Shown here: piece after piece, positions 47,461 to 57,948 of the stretch
How the letters are laid out: every line of letters starts with the position of its first letter
Numbering within the stretch: the stretch's first letter is position 1
From: Lepus europaeus
Taxonomy: Eukaryota > Chordata > Mammalia > Lagomorpha > Leporidae
DNA: 64,000 bases
Direction of reading: 5' to 3'
Assembly: GCF_033115175.1 (NCBI RefSeq)
Contig: NC_084835.1
Span: 87,727,948-87,791,947 of the forward strand
Translations under genes and position numbers: made by a program
Notes under the pieces: model-generated
What the model saw: the letters and a program-made list of their open reading frames with translations, nothing else
Told to the model about the DNA's origin: nothing
Database searches by the model: none

Positions 47461-47812
47461 TTTTTTTTTTTTTTTTTTTTTTTTTTTTGACAGGCAGAGT
47501 GGATAGTGAGAGAGAGACAGAGAGAAAGGTCTTCCTTTTGCCATTGGTTCACCCTCCAATGGCCGCCGCGGTAGGCGCGCTGCGGCCGGCGCACCGCACT
47601 GATCCGATGGCGGAGCCAGGTGTTTCTCCTGGTCTCCCATGGGGTGCAGGGCCCAAGGACTTGGGCCATCCTCCACTGCACTCCCTGGCCACAGCAGAGA
47701 GCTGGCCTGGAAGAGGGGCAACCGGGACAGGATCGGTGCCCCGACCGGGACTAGAACCCAGTGTGCCGGCGCCGCAAGGCGGAGGATTAGCCTAGTGAGC
47801 CGCGGCGCCGGC
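47461..47812 (-). repeat. Young CpG-rich CSINE, minus strand
   Basis: A long T-run, tgacaggcagagtggatagt, ctccaatggccgccgcgg, aaccgggacaggatcgg, cccgaccgggactagaac, ggcgccgcaaggcggagg and a terminal cgcggcgccggcc. Among the least mutated SINEs in the window. The 155-, 121- and 99-codon ORFs here are SINE translations. Confidence 0.96.
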
Positions 47813-47991
47813 CGTTTGTTTGTTTTTTTCTTTTTGCTTAAATTATTTGTTATGTTGTTCTTGTTCTTTATTGAATAACACACCCTCTGGAGAGAAAGAA
47901 AGTGGAATCAAATATAGCCTCATTATATTGAAGTGTGTTTTGTGTTGTTGTGATTAGGATTTTACCAGTGTTAACATTAAAATATAATTGA

Positions 47992-48310
47992 GGGATAAAT
48001 CATTTGGTGCAATGTTTAAGACACCAGTTAGGATGCCTGCATCCCATAATGGAATGCCTGGGTTCAAGTCCTGGCTCTGCTCCCAATTCTAACTACATAT
48101 TCCTGTGCATTCTGAGAGGCAGCAGCTGATGGCTCAAGTAGATGGGTCCCTGGCATCCATCTGAGAAGTGTATTTCCATGTTGGAGACCTGGATTGAAGT
48201 CCCTGTTGCTAGTTTGGTCTAACAGAGTCTGGCTGTTGTGGGCATTTGGGGTATAAACCAGAAAATGAGAAGTAACTCTTCTCTCCCTCTTTGCCTTTAA
48301 AATGAAAATT
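47992..48310 (+). repeat. Older CSINE subfamily, plus strand
   Basis: tcatttggtgcaatgtttaa, caccagttaggatgcctgc, gcctgggttcaagtcctgg, tctgagaggcagcagctgat, gtggagacctggattgaag-type block, gggcatttggggtataaacc. It belongs to the same older form as the split copy at 36.2 kb. Confidence 0.85.
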
Positions 48311-48315
48311 CAATA

Positions 48316-48421
48316 CACTACATATATATGTATATATATACATATACATATATGTGTGTGTATGTATATATATATATGTGGTGTTTTGAATACATATATA
48401 TGTATATATGTATATATATAT
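48316..48421. repeat. AT/GTAT microsatellite
   Basis: Repeating atatatgtatatatata and gtgtgtatgta units, partly palindromic and probably unstable in length. Confidence 0.95.
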
Positions 48422-50328
48422 TCTTGATATAGTTACATTTTACTGATTATCATAATTGACCTATTGACACAATTAGTGTGATTATGAAACTTTTACAATC
48501 TTCTAAATTTCCAAGTAAACATTCATTATTTTCCTTGGAATATTAATTTTCTGTATATACTTTATTTAGGAAACAGTATCATGAACTTCAAAGGAATATA
48601 TGGTATCAAACATTTCAAAAATAGATGATAAATGAATGGGAGTTCCCTGGTAGGAATGTAACTACTGAACTATATTATTAACATTATTAACTTATATTAA
48701 ACCCATTTGTTTCAGCATTTTCTTAGTTTGGTCTGTTTCATACCTTGTCTCTAATATTTGTATGTATTTTTTTCTTTGTCTCAGTATAAATGTATTGCAT
48801 TTCATGTTATCTGAATTTTATAATCTTGCCTATTACTTACAAGCAATCTGCTGCTACAGTTGTTTCTAGGTATTTTTATAAACTAATTTAACATCTGTTA
48901 GTACTATATAACAATATCAACCTACAAACGGCCAATAGAACTTAGCATTGTTGTGAATTACCATGTAGATAAATGGAGTTACATTAGTAATTGTAGAATC
49001 CAGTCCATATTTCATGGTAACTCGATGAATAATCAGTGTTATCTGGGCTATTTTCTTTTCAGTATTGCATAAAATTCACAGTTGAATCTAATTGCATTTA
49101 AGACAAAAGATCATACAAACTACTTTTTCAGTAAAGTAATTGATAGTTGTGCAGAATTAAGAAATTTGTTTAAGTAATTCTGGAAAATGAGTTTTCTGGT
49201 GTAGACACTAGAACTGAATTCATAGACAGAATACAATTAAAAGGGCATTTCAGAAGCTCCATGTTCACTTTGATCTACATATGCAATTGCACTTCCTAGA
49301 CAGTTGCTAGCTATCCTGTCCTGAATAAACTGGACACGAGTTCGACAAGAGCTAGAATATACAGCTACTCTCCAGGGGGAGAACACAAGACCAAATTAGA
49401 GAGCAATAAAACTGAATATTTTATCTGCACTTTACTGATGATGAAATTGACTGAGGAAACTGGGATTTAATCACTGTCTTTCAAATTGACAAAGGTAAGT
49501 ATTCCTTTCTATAGTAGGCAGAAATCTGAGATAGCTTCCAAATTTCCTTCCCTTGGTATGGATAACCTGTATAGTCCCTTCTGATTAAATATTGTGACCT
49601 GTAAACAAGATGAGATAGTCATTTCATTGGTTTAGTTATATTATACAGCAAAGATAATGGGAGAGTCCTGATTAATTAGTATTTTCTAAGTCAAAATATC
49701 TTAAAATGGTAAGGGAATAGGGGTCCACAGCACACTTGTAAAGCAGATGCACTCCACAAATTGCCAGAATGAGATCCTTGTCTCAGATTGTGAGGCCAAA
49801 AATTATAGGCAAAAAATGGTATGAGATTGGCAGATACTTTTGGTTATACTAGTCCAACGTCTTTACACTTTATACCTTATGCTTACCTTTCTAATGACTG
49901 GCTGAAGGCAAAGATCCATTCCTCCTGATTGCTGAAATACACCAGATTTCTTTAGGCCAAATTCTCTGTATGTTCTTATATTTTGGAATTTCAAATTTGG
50001 AATCTACAGCAGCCATAGAAAACTGCCAGAGTTTCTACTCAGTGAGAATAATTCATTTTGTTGGATGTTGTCAGAATTACTCTTCCTACTAACCAAGTAT
50101 ACAGAACACTGCACCAACCTAGAAGAACTGGTTGGAGAATTATAGTCAGACCTGAAAGCCAATAACTTACCTCCCCAGTTTATTCGACTTTATAGGAAGA
50201 AAATGGATCTACACATTAAAGGCAAATCAGATATACTAGTTCAACAGCTCAATGGTTTCATTTATAAAGTACAAGTTATAGTAATATTCTTTAAATTAAT
50301 AGTTGGGATTTAAAATCATCAGATCCAG
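48422..50328. other. Unique AT-rich sequence with one old repeat remnant
   Basis: Nothing recognised except an old LTR-like remnant near 49.5 kb, listed separately. Confidence 0.45.
49515..49720 (+). mobile_element. Possible ancient LTR (MLT1-like) remnant
   Basis: taggcagaaatctgagatag, cttccaaatttccttccctt, ggataacctgtatagtccc and tatacagcaaagataatggg resemble, in order, a common mammalian LTR text (ggcagaattctaagatggcc, cctgtgtaatcccctcc, atggcaaaagtgatggg). No end could be fixed. Confidence 0.4.
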
Positions 50329-50584
50329 GGCCAACATTGTGGCTCAGTGGGTTAAGCCTCCACTTGATGCTGGCATCCCATATACCAGTTTCTACCCGAC
50401 TGTTTCACTTCTGATCCAGCTCCCTGCTAAGGTGCCTGGAAACAGCAGTGAAAGATGGTTCAGCTGCTTGGTCCCCTGACTCCCTTGTAGGAGACATGGC
50501 TCCTGACGTTGGCCAGCCTCAGCCCCCACCCATTGCAGCCATTTGGGGAGTGAACCAGTAGATGCAAGATTGATTTTCTCCTTC

Positions 50585-50626
<42 letters not shown>

Positions 50627-50672
50627 TGTAACTCAGCCTTTCACATAACTAAATATATAAATCTTTAAACAA
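50329..50672 (+). repeat. CSINE, plus strand
   Basis: agggccaacattgtggctca, gctggcatcccatatacca, cacttctgatccagctccc, a long CT microsatellite (50,585-50,622) and a tail resembling cataactaaatatataaatc. Confidence 0.92.
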
Positions 50673-51167
50673 ATCTTCAAATCCAACTTTGCTCTTAACA
50701 CTAACATAACCTATCATTTGCTCTTATATAATCTTTGGACTTTTCTTATACCAGTTATGAAACGATTCTTAGCCTCCACATTTATTTTCACATTACTAAT
50801 TAATCTCACTGAAACAAAAATTATAGGATATCTAAAATGTGGGTCGCAGGATTAAAAGAGATTTTATACATTATCTATGACAAGTTCTCAGCTACACTCA
50901 CACACCCACCATATTGAATGTTTAAGTTCTTCTTCAACATCATTGAAAATCTGCATTCAGACTTCATAAGATCCTAAAGAGATTAAAGATATTCCTTGTT
51001 AAGGAAGCTGATTCTAATTCAGGCATTAATTACTGAATATATTTTTCTATGGCTGAATTAGAGTCATATCCCTTTTGTGAATCTGACTCATCAATCCTAC
51101 ATATTACCAGAAGGCATATCTCATGAAGTCATAAATCTTCAAATAATTTCAGACACCATAGTGCATT
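50673..51167. other. Unique sequence, nothing recognised
   Basis: AT-rich DNA without gene or repeat signatures. Confidence 0.5.
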
Positions 51168-51606
51168 GCTATAATTTGAGCATTAGTTAGCTCCCCAAAT
51201 CATGCACACTTTCAAACCCCAAAGTTTTAGGTTAATAGTTAAGGGATTAATGCTAATGGTTGACAGATTATGAGTGATCCAGCTATAATTCTGGAAGGCA
51301 AACCTAGGGAAGACTTTATGTAATTGGGCATGCCTTCAGGAGGTAGATCTCCTGAGAGGAATAATTGCTTAAGTTGAGTTTGGATTAGTCATTCCCTCCC
51401 CTTCCTGGTTTACCTTGTTGTCCTTTTTTTGTAAACATTTTGTCATTGCCAGACTCAATTTCCCTCATCAGAAAACAGACTAATGAAGACACTGACTCTT
51501 TGACTAGAAATCTTCAAAGCCATGAGCAAAAATAAACTCCTTTCTTCTTAAGCAGCTCTTCTCAGATATTTGCTGTATGGTAAGAAACACAGCAAACTGA
51601 CACATG
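51168..51606 (+). mobile_element. MaLR-like LTR, diverged
   Basis: gctataatttgagcattagt at the start, catgagcaaaaataaactcc, tttcttcttaagcagctc, agatatttgctgtatggtaa and aacacagcaaactgacac at the end. This follows the MaLR LTR 3' layout (aaataaacctctttc, tcaggtattttgttatag, cagaaaacggactaata). AATAAA lies at about 51,530. Confidence 0.6.
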
Positions 51607-51985
51607 TAAGGCTTAGATTCTGATTCTCCAGTATTAGTATCTCTGCATCCTTCACTGAGTTATCATGGGATACAGTCCTGAGACACCTGTCACCTTCTCA
51701 CTCTAAATATTTCCTCAGCAGTGTATAATCAATAACAGATATAATATTCTGATTCCAGCTGACCAAAAGTCAAAAGAGTAAAATATGAGTTAAATTAAAA
51801 ATTTCCTAAAACAAAAACATCAGATTTTTTTATCACCACATTAAGCATTTTTCAAAACTGTAGGTTTCAGGACTCTGCTCAGGATGAGTAGGGCAAGGAA
51901 TTAAACTATAAATACTACTTTTCAAATTAAATATACACTGAAATATACATCTACAAAATCAGCTCTATCCATTTTGTTTGAATTG

Positions 51986-51994
51986 GATAAATAA

Positions 51995-52034
<40 letters not shown>
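51986..52034. repeat. (AAAT)n microsatellite
   Basis: About a dozen aaat units, starting from ataaataataaaaataaat. Confidence 0.97.
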
Positions 52035-52038
<4 letters not shown>

Positions 52039-52167
52039 TACCTATTTTAGTACTTGTCTGTGAATCTAATCAAAGTGCTATCATTAACTTTCCCCAGTAA
52101 TTTAATATAAATGCACAAAATACCATGATTGAGAATGAAGACTTGGAACACACTAGGAAAAAACACT

Positions 52168-52368
52168 GTTTGAAACATCAACATCCTGCAATTCAGATGC
52201 CAGTTTGAATCAAGGCTGCTCCGCTTCTAATCTGACTTCTTACTAATGGGTCTGGGAAGGAAGCAAATGTTGACCTAAGTGCTTGGACCCCTGGCACCTC
52301 TGTAGGAGATCAGAATGACTCCTGGCTCTTGGCTTGGCTAGGTCCAGACCTGGATAGTGCAGTCATTT
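52168..52368 (+). repeat. CSINE, left part, split by L1
   Basis: aacatcctgcaattcagatg, gctccgcttctaatctgac, gtgcttggacccctggcacc and gctcttggcttggctaggtc. 5'-truncated. The element is cut at agtgcagtcattt by the L1 insertion and continues at 55,418. Confidence 0.88.
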
Positions 52369-55300
52369 TTTTTTTATTAAACTTTTATTTAATGAATATA
52401 AATTTCCAAAGTACAGCTTATGGGTTACAATGGCTTCCCCCTCCCAAAACTTCCCTCCCACCCACAACCCTCCCCTTTCCCGCTCCCTCTCCCCTTCCAA
52501 TCACATCATGATTCATTTTCAATTCTCTTTATATACAAAAGATCAGTTTAGTATATATTAGGTAACGATTTCAACAGTTTGCCCCTATATAGCTACACAA
52601 AGTGAAAAAAAAATACTGTTGGAATACTAGTTATAGCATTAAATAAGAGTGTACAGCACATTAAAGGCAGAGATCCTACATAATATTTTTTAAAAATTAA
52701 TTAATTTTCTATGCCGTTTCCAATTTAACACCAGGTTTTTTTTTTTCATTTCCAATTATCTTTATATACAGAAGATCGATTCAGTATATAATTAGTAAAG
52801 ATCTCATCAGTTTGTACCCACGCAGAAACACAAAGTGTAAAAATACTGTTTCAGTACTAGTTATAGCATCACTGCACATTAGACAACACATTAGGGACAG
52901 ATCCCACATGGGATGTAAGTACACAGTGACTCCTGTTGCTGACTTAACAATTTGACACTCCTGTTCATGGCGTCAGTAATCTCCCTAGGCTCTAGTCATG
53001 AGTTGCCAGGGCTATGGAAGCCTTTAGAGTTCGCTGACTTTGATCTTATTCCGATAGGGTCACAGTCAAAGTGGAAGTTCTCTCCTCCCTTCAGAGAAAG
53101 GTACCTCCTTCTTTGATGGCCCTGTTCTTTCCACTGGGATCTCACTAACAGAGATCTTTCATTTAGGTCTTCTTCTTTTTTTCTTTTCCCTGGTATCTTG
53201 GCTTTCCATGCCTACAATACTCTCATGGGCTCTTCAGCCAGGTCTGAATGCCTTAAGGGCTGATTCTGAGGCCAGAGTGTTGTTTAGGACATCTGCCATT
53301 CTATGAGTCTGCTGTGTATCCCACTTCCCATGCTGGATCTTTCTCTCCCTTTTTGATTCTATCAGTTAGTATTAGCAGACACTTGTCTTGTTTGTGTGAT
53401 CCCTTTGTTTCTTAGACCCATCCAGGCCATCGAATGTGAACTGAAATTGATCACTTGGACTAGTGAGATGGCATTGGTACATGCCACCTTGATGGGATTG
53501 TATTGGAATCCCCTGGCACATTTCTAACTCCATCATTTGGGGCAAGACTGATTGTGCATGTCCCAAATTGTGCATCTCCTCCCTCTCTTTTTCCACTCTG
53601 AAATTTAACAGGGATCACTTTTCAGTTAAAATTTAAACACCTAAGAATAATTGTGTGTTAATTACAGAGTTCAACTGCTAGTACTAGAACAACAACAACA
53701 ACAACAAATACTAAAAAGGATAAAGTATTACATTGTACATCTAGAGTCAGGACAAAAGCTGATCAGGTCATTGTTTCTTATAGTGTCCATTTCACTTCAA
53801 CAGGTTTCCCCTTTGGTGTTCAGTTGTCGCCGATCAGGGAAAACAAATGATATTTGTCTCTTTGGGACTGGCTTAATTCACTCAGCATGATGCTTTCCAG
53901 ATCCTTCCATCTTGTTGCAAATGACTGGGTTTCATTGTTCCTTACTGCTGTATAGTATTCTATGGAGTATATGTCCCATAATTTCTTTATCCAGTCTACT
54001 GTTGATGGGCATTTGGGTTGGTTCCAGGTCTTAGCTATTGTGAATTGAGCTGCAATAAACATTAATGTGCAGACAGCTTTTTTGTTTGCCAATTTAATTT
54101 CCTTTGGGTAAATTCCAAGGAGTGGGATGGCTGGGTTGTATGGTAGGGTTATGTTCAGGCTTCTGAGGAATCTCCAGACTGACTTCCATAGTGGCTTAAC
54201 CAGTTTGCATTCCCACCAACAGTGGGTTAGTGTCCCTTTTTCCCCACATCCTCTCCAGCATCTATTGTTGGTAGATTTCTGGATGTGAGCCATTCTAACT
54301 GGGGTGAGGTGAAACCTCACTGTGGTTTTGATTTGCATTTCTCTGATTGCTAGTGATCTTGAACATTTTTTCATGTGTCTGTTGGCCATTTGGATTTCCT
54401 CTTTTGAAAAATGTCTATTGAGTTCCTTGGCCCATCTCTTCAGTGGGTTGTTTGTTCTGTTGTTGTGGATTTTCTTGATTTCTTTGTAGATTCTGGTTAT
54501 CAACCCTTTATCTGTAGTATAGTTTGCAAATATTTTTTCCCATTCTGTCGGTTGCCTCTTCACTTTCCTGACTGTTTCTTTTGAAGTACAGAAACTTCTC
54601 AATTTGATGCAATCCCAAATGTTAATTTTGGTTTTGACTGCCTGTGCTCCTGGGGTCTTTTCCAAGAAGTCTTTGCCTGTACCTATATCTTGCAGGGTTT
54701 CTCCAATGCTCTCTAATAATTTGATGGTTTCGGGTCATAGATTTAAGTCTTTAATCCACGTTGAGTGAATTTTTGTGTAAGGTGAAAGGTATGGGTCTTG
54801 CTTCAAGCTTCTGCACATGGAAATCCAATTTTCCCAGCACCATTTATTGAATAGGCTGTCCTTATTCCAGGGATTAGTTTTGGATCTTTGATCAAATATA
54901 AGTTGGCTGTAGATGTTTGGATTGATTTCTGGTGTTTCTATTCTGTTCCATTGGTCTATCCATCTGTTTCTGTACCAGTACCATGCTGTTTTGATAACAA
55001 CTGCCCTGTAGTATGCCCTGAAATCTGGTATTGTGATGCCTCCGGCTTTGTTTTTGTTGTACAAGACTGCTTTGGCTATTCGAGGTCTTCTGTGTCTCCA
55101 TATGAATTTCAGCATTATTTTTTCCAGATCTGAGAAGGATATCTTCGGTATCTTGATTGGTATTGCATTGAATGTATAAATTGCTTTTGGGAGAATAGAC
55201 ATTTTGATGATATTGATTCTTCCAATCCATGAGCATGGAAGATTTCTCCATTTTTTGGTATCCTCTTCTATTTCTTTCTTTAAGGTTTTGTAGTTTTCAT

Positions 55301-55404
55301 CGTAGAGATCTTTAACGTCCTTGGTTAAGTTTATTCCAAGGTATTTGATTGGTTTTGTAGCTATTGTGAATGGGATTGATCTTAGAAATTCTTCCTCAGC
55401 CGTG
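52369..55404 (-). mobile_element. 5'-truncated L1 inserted into a CSINE, 13-bp TSD
   Basis: The insertion is bounded by agtgcagtcattt at 52,356-52,368 and 55,405-55,417, in the middle of a plus-strand CSINE. Read on the minus strand it starts inside ORF2 (RT domain, near [17 protein letters not shown]) at 55,404, runs through the natural ORF2 stop at 53,820 and enters the 3' UTR. The 3' UTR region is unusual. A first copy (about 53,800 to 52,717) ends at the reversed ccaatttaacaccagg, and about 33 bp further a second, different 3' UTR end copy (52,683-52,369) follows before the A-tail. ORF1, the endonuclease and the RT active site are missing, so it is immobile by itself. Confidence 0.93.
53820..55404 (-). 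pseudogene. L1 ORF2 C-terminal two-fifths, one nonsense codon
   Basis: One reading frame is open from the insertion edge to the natural end (FSLIGDN, stop), apart from a single TGA at about 54,735-54,737 after [11 protein letters not shown]. The other L1 copy in the window reads LNLRPDTIK there, so it is an Arg to stop change at a CpG. The translation contains [34 protein letters not shown] and the C-terminal cysteine motif [18 protein letters not shown]. The near-intact frame indicates a fairly recent insertion. It is a retrotransposon remnant, not a host gene. Confidence 0.92.
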
Positions 55405-55417
55405 AGTGCAGTCATTT

Positions 55418-55518
55418 GGAAAGTAAACTGGTGGATAGAAGGTCTCTCTGTCTCTCTCTAATTCTCTCTCCTGTCACTGTGTCTTTTAAACAAATAAATA
55501 AATCTTTGAAAATAAATT
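55418..55518 (+). repeat. CSINE, right part, split by L1
   Basis: Resumes with ggaaagtaaactggtggata, a CT stretch and ttttaaacaaataaataaat ctttg-type tail. Confidence 0.88.
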
Positions 55519-55734
55519 AAGAATAGTTTTTTATTAAACTGATTTCTATAAAGATGTACATATAACAATGAAAAATAGGGAGGTGATAATAAATGTTAAT
55601 TGAGATCAACATCAAACTCATTTATAATTTATATAACTCAACATCTTCTCTACAATTATAATGTTAGAAAAGGGAAATCCACGTGTGTTGGTATTATGAG
55701 TCTTACTCTTAAAATGACCCATCCTTGTTTCAGT
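55519..55734. other. Unique spacer
   Basis: Short AT-rich interval without recognisable signals. Confidence 0.5.
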
Positions 55735-56066
55735 TTTTAAAAATTCATGTTTATTTATTTGAAAGGCAGAATGACACAAAGAGAGTGAAAGACAAACATA
55801 CTGAGATTTTCTATCCTTTGGTTTATCCCCAAAGGCCCTCAACAGCTGAGGCTGGGCCAGGCTGAAACTAGGAATCAGAAACTACATCCAGGTTTCCCAC
55901 ATGTGTAGCAGGGACTCAGTACTTAATCCACAATCTGCTGCCTCCCAGGCAAATTAGCAAAAATCTGTATTGGAAGCACAGGTGGGACTTGATTCCAGAC
56001 ACTCAAACATGGGATGAGTGTATCCCAAGTGGTAGCTTAACCCTCTGCAACACAACACCTGTCCCC
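55735..56066 (-). repeat. Old CSINE, minus strand
   Basis: tgtttatttatttgaaaggc, a GA-rich stretch, tttggtttatccccaaagg, gctgcctcccaggcaaatta, ttgattccagacactcaaac and the end cacaacacctgtcccc. Confidence 0.87.
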
Positions 56067-56929
56067 ATGCCCATGACCCATTTTGAGATTCTGATATCCT
56101 AAAATCAGAGACACACAAACTGATAATGAATATGAAATATTATAGTACATAAAAACTGTACTTGCCAATGTTGAAATTATAACATTTTGTCAAAATTTAG
56201 AAAAATAACACCAAAAAACAAAATAAAGGTTGAAGATACGCCATTGCATTGTGATATTTTTTTTTTCCAATTTAACACCAGGTTTTTCCTTTTTTCATTT
56301 CCAATTATCTTTATATACAGAAGATCGATTCAGTATATAATTAGTAAAGATCTCATCAGTTTGTACTCATGCAGAAACACAAAGTGTAAAAATACTGTTT
56401 CAGTACTAGTTATAGCATCACTGCACATTAGACAACACATTAGGGACAGATCCCACATGGGATGTAAGTACACAGTGACTCCTGTTGCTGACTTAACAAT
56501 TTGACACTCCTGTTCATGGCGTCAGTAATCTCCCTAGGCTCTAGTCATGAGTTGCCAGGGCTATGGAAGCCTTTAGAGTTCGCTGACTTTGATCTTATTC
56601 CGATAGGGTCACAGTCAAAGTGGAAGTTCTCTCCTCCCTTCAGAGAAAGGTACCTCCTTCTTTGATGGCCCTGTTCTTTCCACTGGGATCTCACTAACAG
56701 AGATCTTTCATTTAGGTCTTCTTCTTTTTTTCTTTTCCCTGGTTTCTTGGCTTTCCATGCCTACAATACTCTCATGGGCTCTTCAGCCAGATCCAAATGC
56801 CTTAAGGGCTGATTCTGAGGCCAGAGTGTTGTTTAGGACATCTGCCATTCTATGAGTCTGCTGTGTATCCCACTTCCTATGTTATTTTGACAGGTCCACA
56901 AACCACCTTAGTTGTGATTTTCTTGTTTT

Positions 56930-57948
56930 CTTTATGAAGGAGAATAGATTGATGCAACCATTTTAATTCCACATCTCCTCATTTCTTCTCCAAAATTCTT
57001 TATAGATGACCAATATTTTGATTTTGTATACTTATCTGAAAATTCTCTCAAGATTCTGAAGAACAAAATATATGGACATGAGGTCTGTATTGTGGCATGG
57101 CAGGTTTATTTCTCCTTCATTCATAAATGAGAGCTTTACAGGGTAACAGTATTCTGTGTTGACAATTTTTCTCTTAAGACTTGGACTAGATCTCATCATT
57201 CTCTCCTTGCCTTTGGGTTTCTGATGAGAGGTCTCAGTGAATCTGATTGGGTTTCTTCTGAATGATATTTGGTGCTTATTTTGTGCATATTTTAAGATCT
57301 TTTCTTATGTTTTACTGTGGACAGTATTACTACAATGCATTGTGGTAAAGTCTTTTCTGGTCATGTCTATTTGGAGTTCTGTATACTTCCTTTACTTGAA
57401 TGTCCTTTCTTTCTCCAAATTGGAGGTGTTTTCTGTTACTTCATTAAGAAGGCCTTCTAATCCTTTCTCTCTTTCCATGTCTTCTGGAACTTCTAGGATC
57501 AGTATGTTGGGTCATTTGATAATATCTTATATATCTCCAACTGTGTTTTTTAGTTTTCTACATTCTTTTTCCTTTTTTTTTTTTGTTCTAACTGTAATAT
57601 TTGCAGAAGTTTGTTCTCTAGTTCTGATATTCTTTCTTCTATCACACCTATTCTGTTGTTACGGCTTTCCACTGCATTTTTAATTTAATCTATTGGATTC
57701 TTCATTTCTAGTATTTCATTCTGACTTCTCTTTACTATTGTAATTTCTTGGGAGAACTTTTCATTTAGATCATGAATTTGCTTCTGATTGCTTCTAAGTA
57801 ATCTGATGATTAATTTTCTGAATTTTCTTTCTTGTATATCCTCAATCTCTTCATCTCACTTTCTATTAATGAAACATTGTACTGTTTCTTTAGGGGGCTC
57901 TTAGTGTCTTCCTTATTCTTATTACAGTTTTTCCTTTGTTTTTGGCAT
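56930..57948 (-). pseudogene. L1 ORF1 pseudogene
   Basis: A start codon at 57,948-57,946 begins MPKTKEK. With stops and frameshifts, the translation then shows IEDIQERKFRKLIIRLLRSN, IHDLNEKFSQEI, NAVESRNNRIGVIEERISEL (coiled-coil region), EILKYAQNKHQISFRRNPIR (RRM/C-terminal region) and YPVKLSFMNEGEINLPCHNT. These match the order of L1 ORF1, the trimeric RNA-binding chaperone of the L1 particle. Many stops make it non-coding. The plus-strand ORF at 57,237-57,683 is its shadow. Confidence 0.88.

Noticed and set aside
47416..47883. 155-codon and 121-codon ORFs
   Set aside because: Both lie inside a young CpG-rich CSINE; near-identical translations appear at 18.8 and 39.8 kb.
53820..55415. Two long open frames (281 and 226 codons) on the minus strand as host genes
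   Set aside because: They are one L1 ORF2 frame split by a stop. RT C-terminal text and the CX3CX7HX4C motif identify it, and a TSD bounds the element.
57237..57683. 148-codon hydrophobic ORF on the plus strand as a membrane protein
   Set aside because: It is the antisense of the L1 ORF1 coiled-coil region; A-rich coding DNA reads as Phe/Leu/Ser-rich on the other strand.
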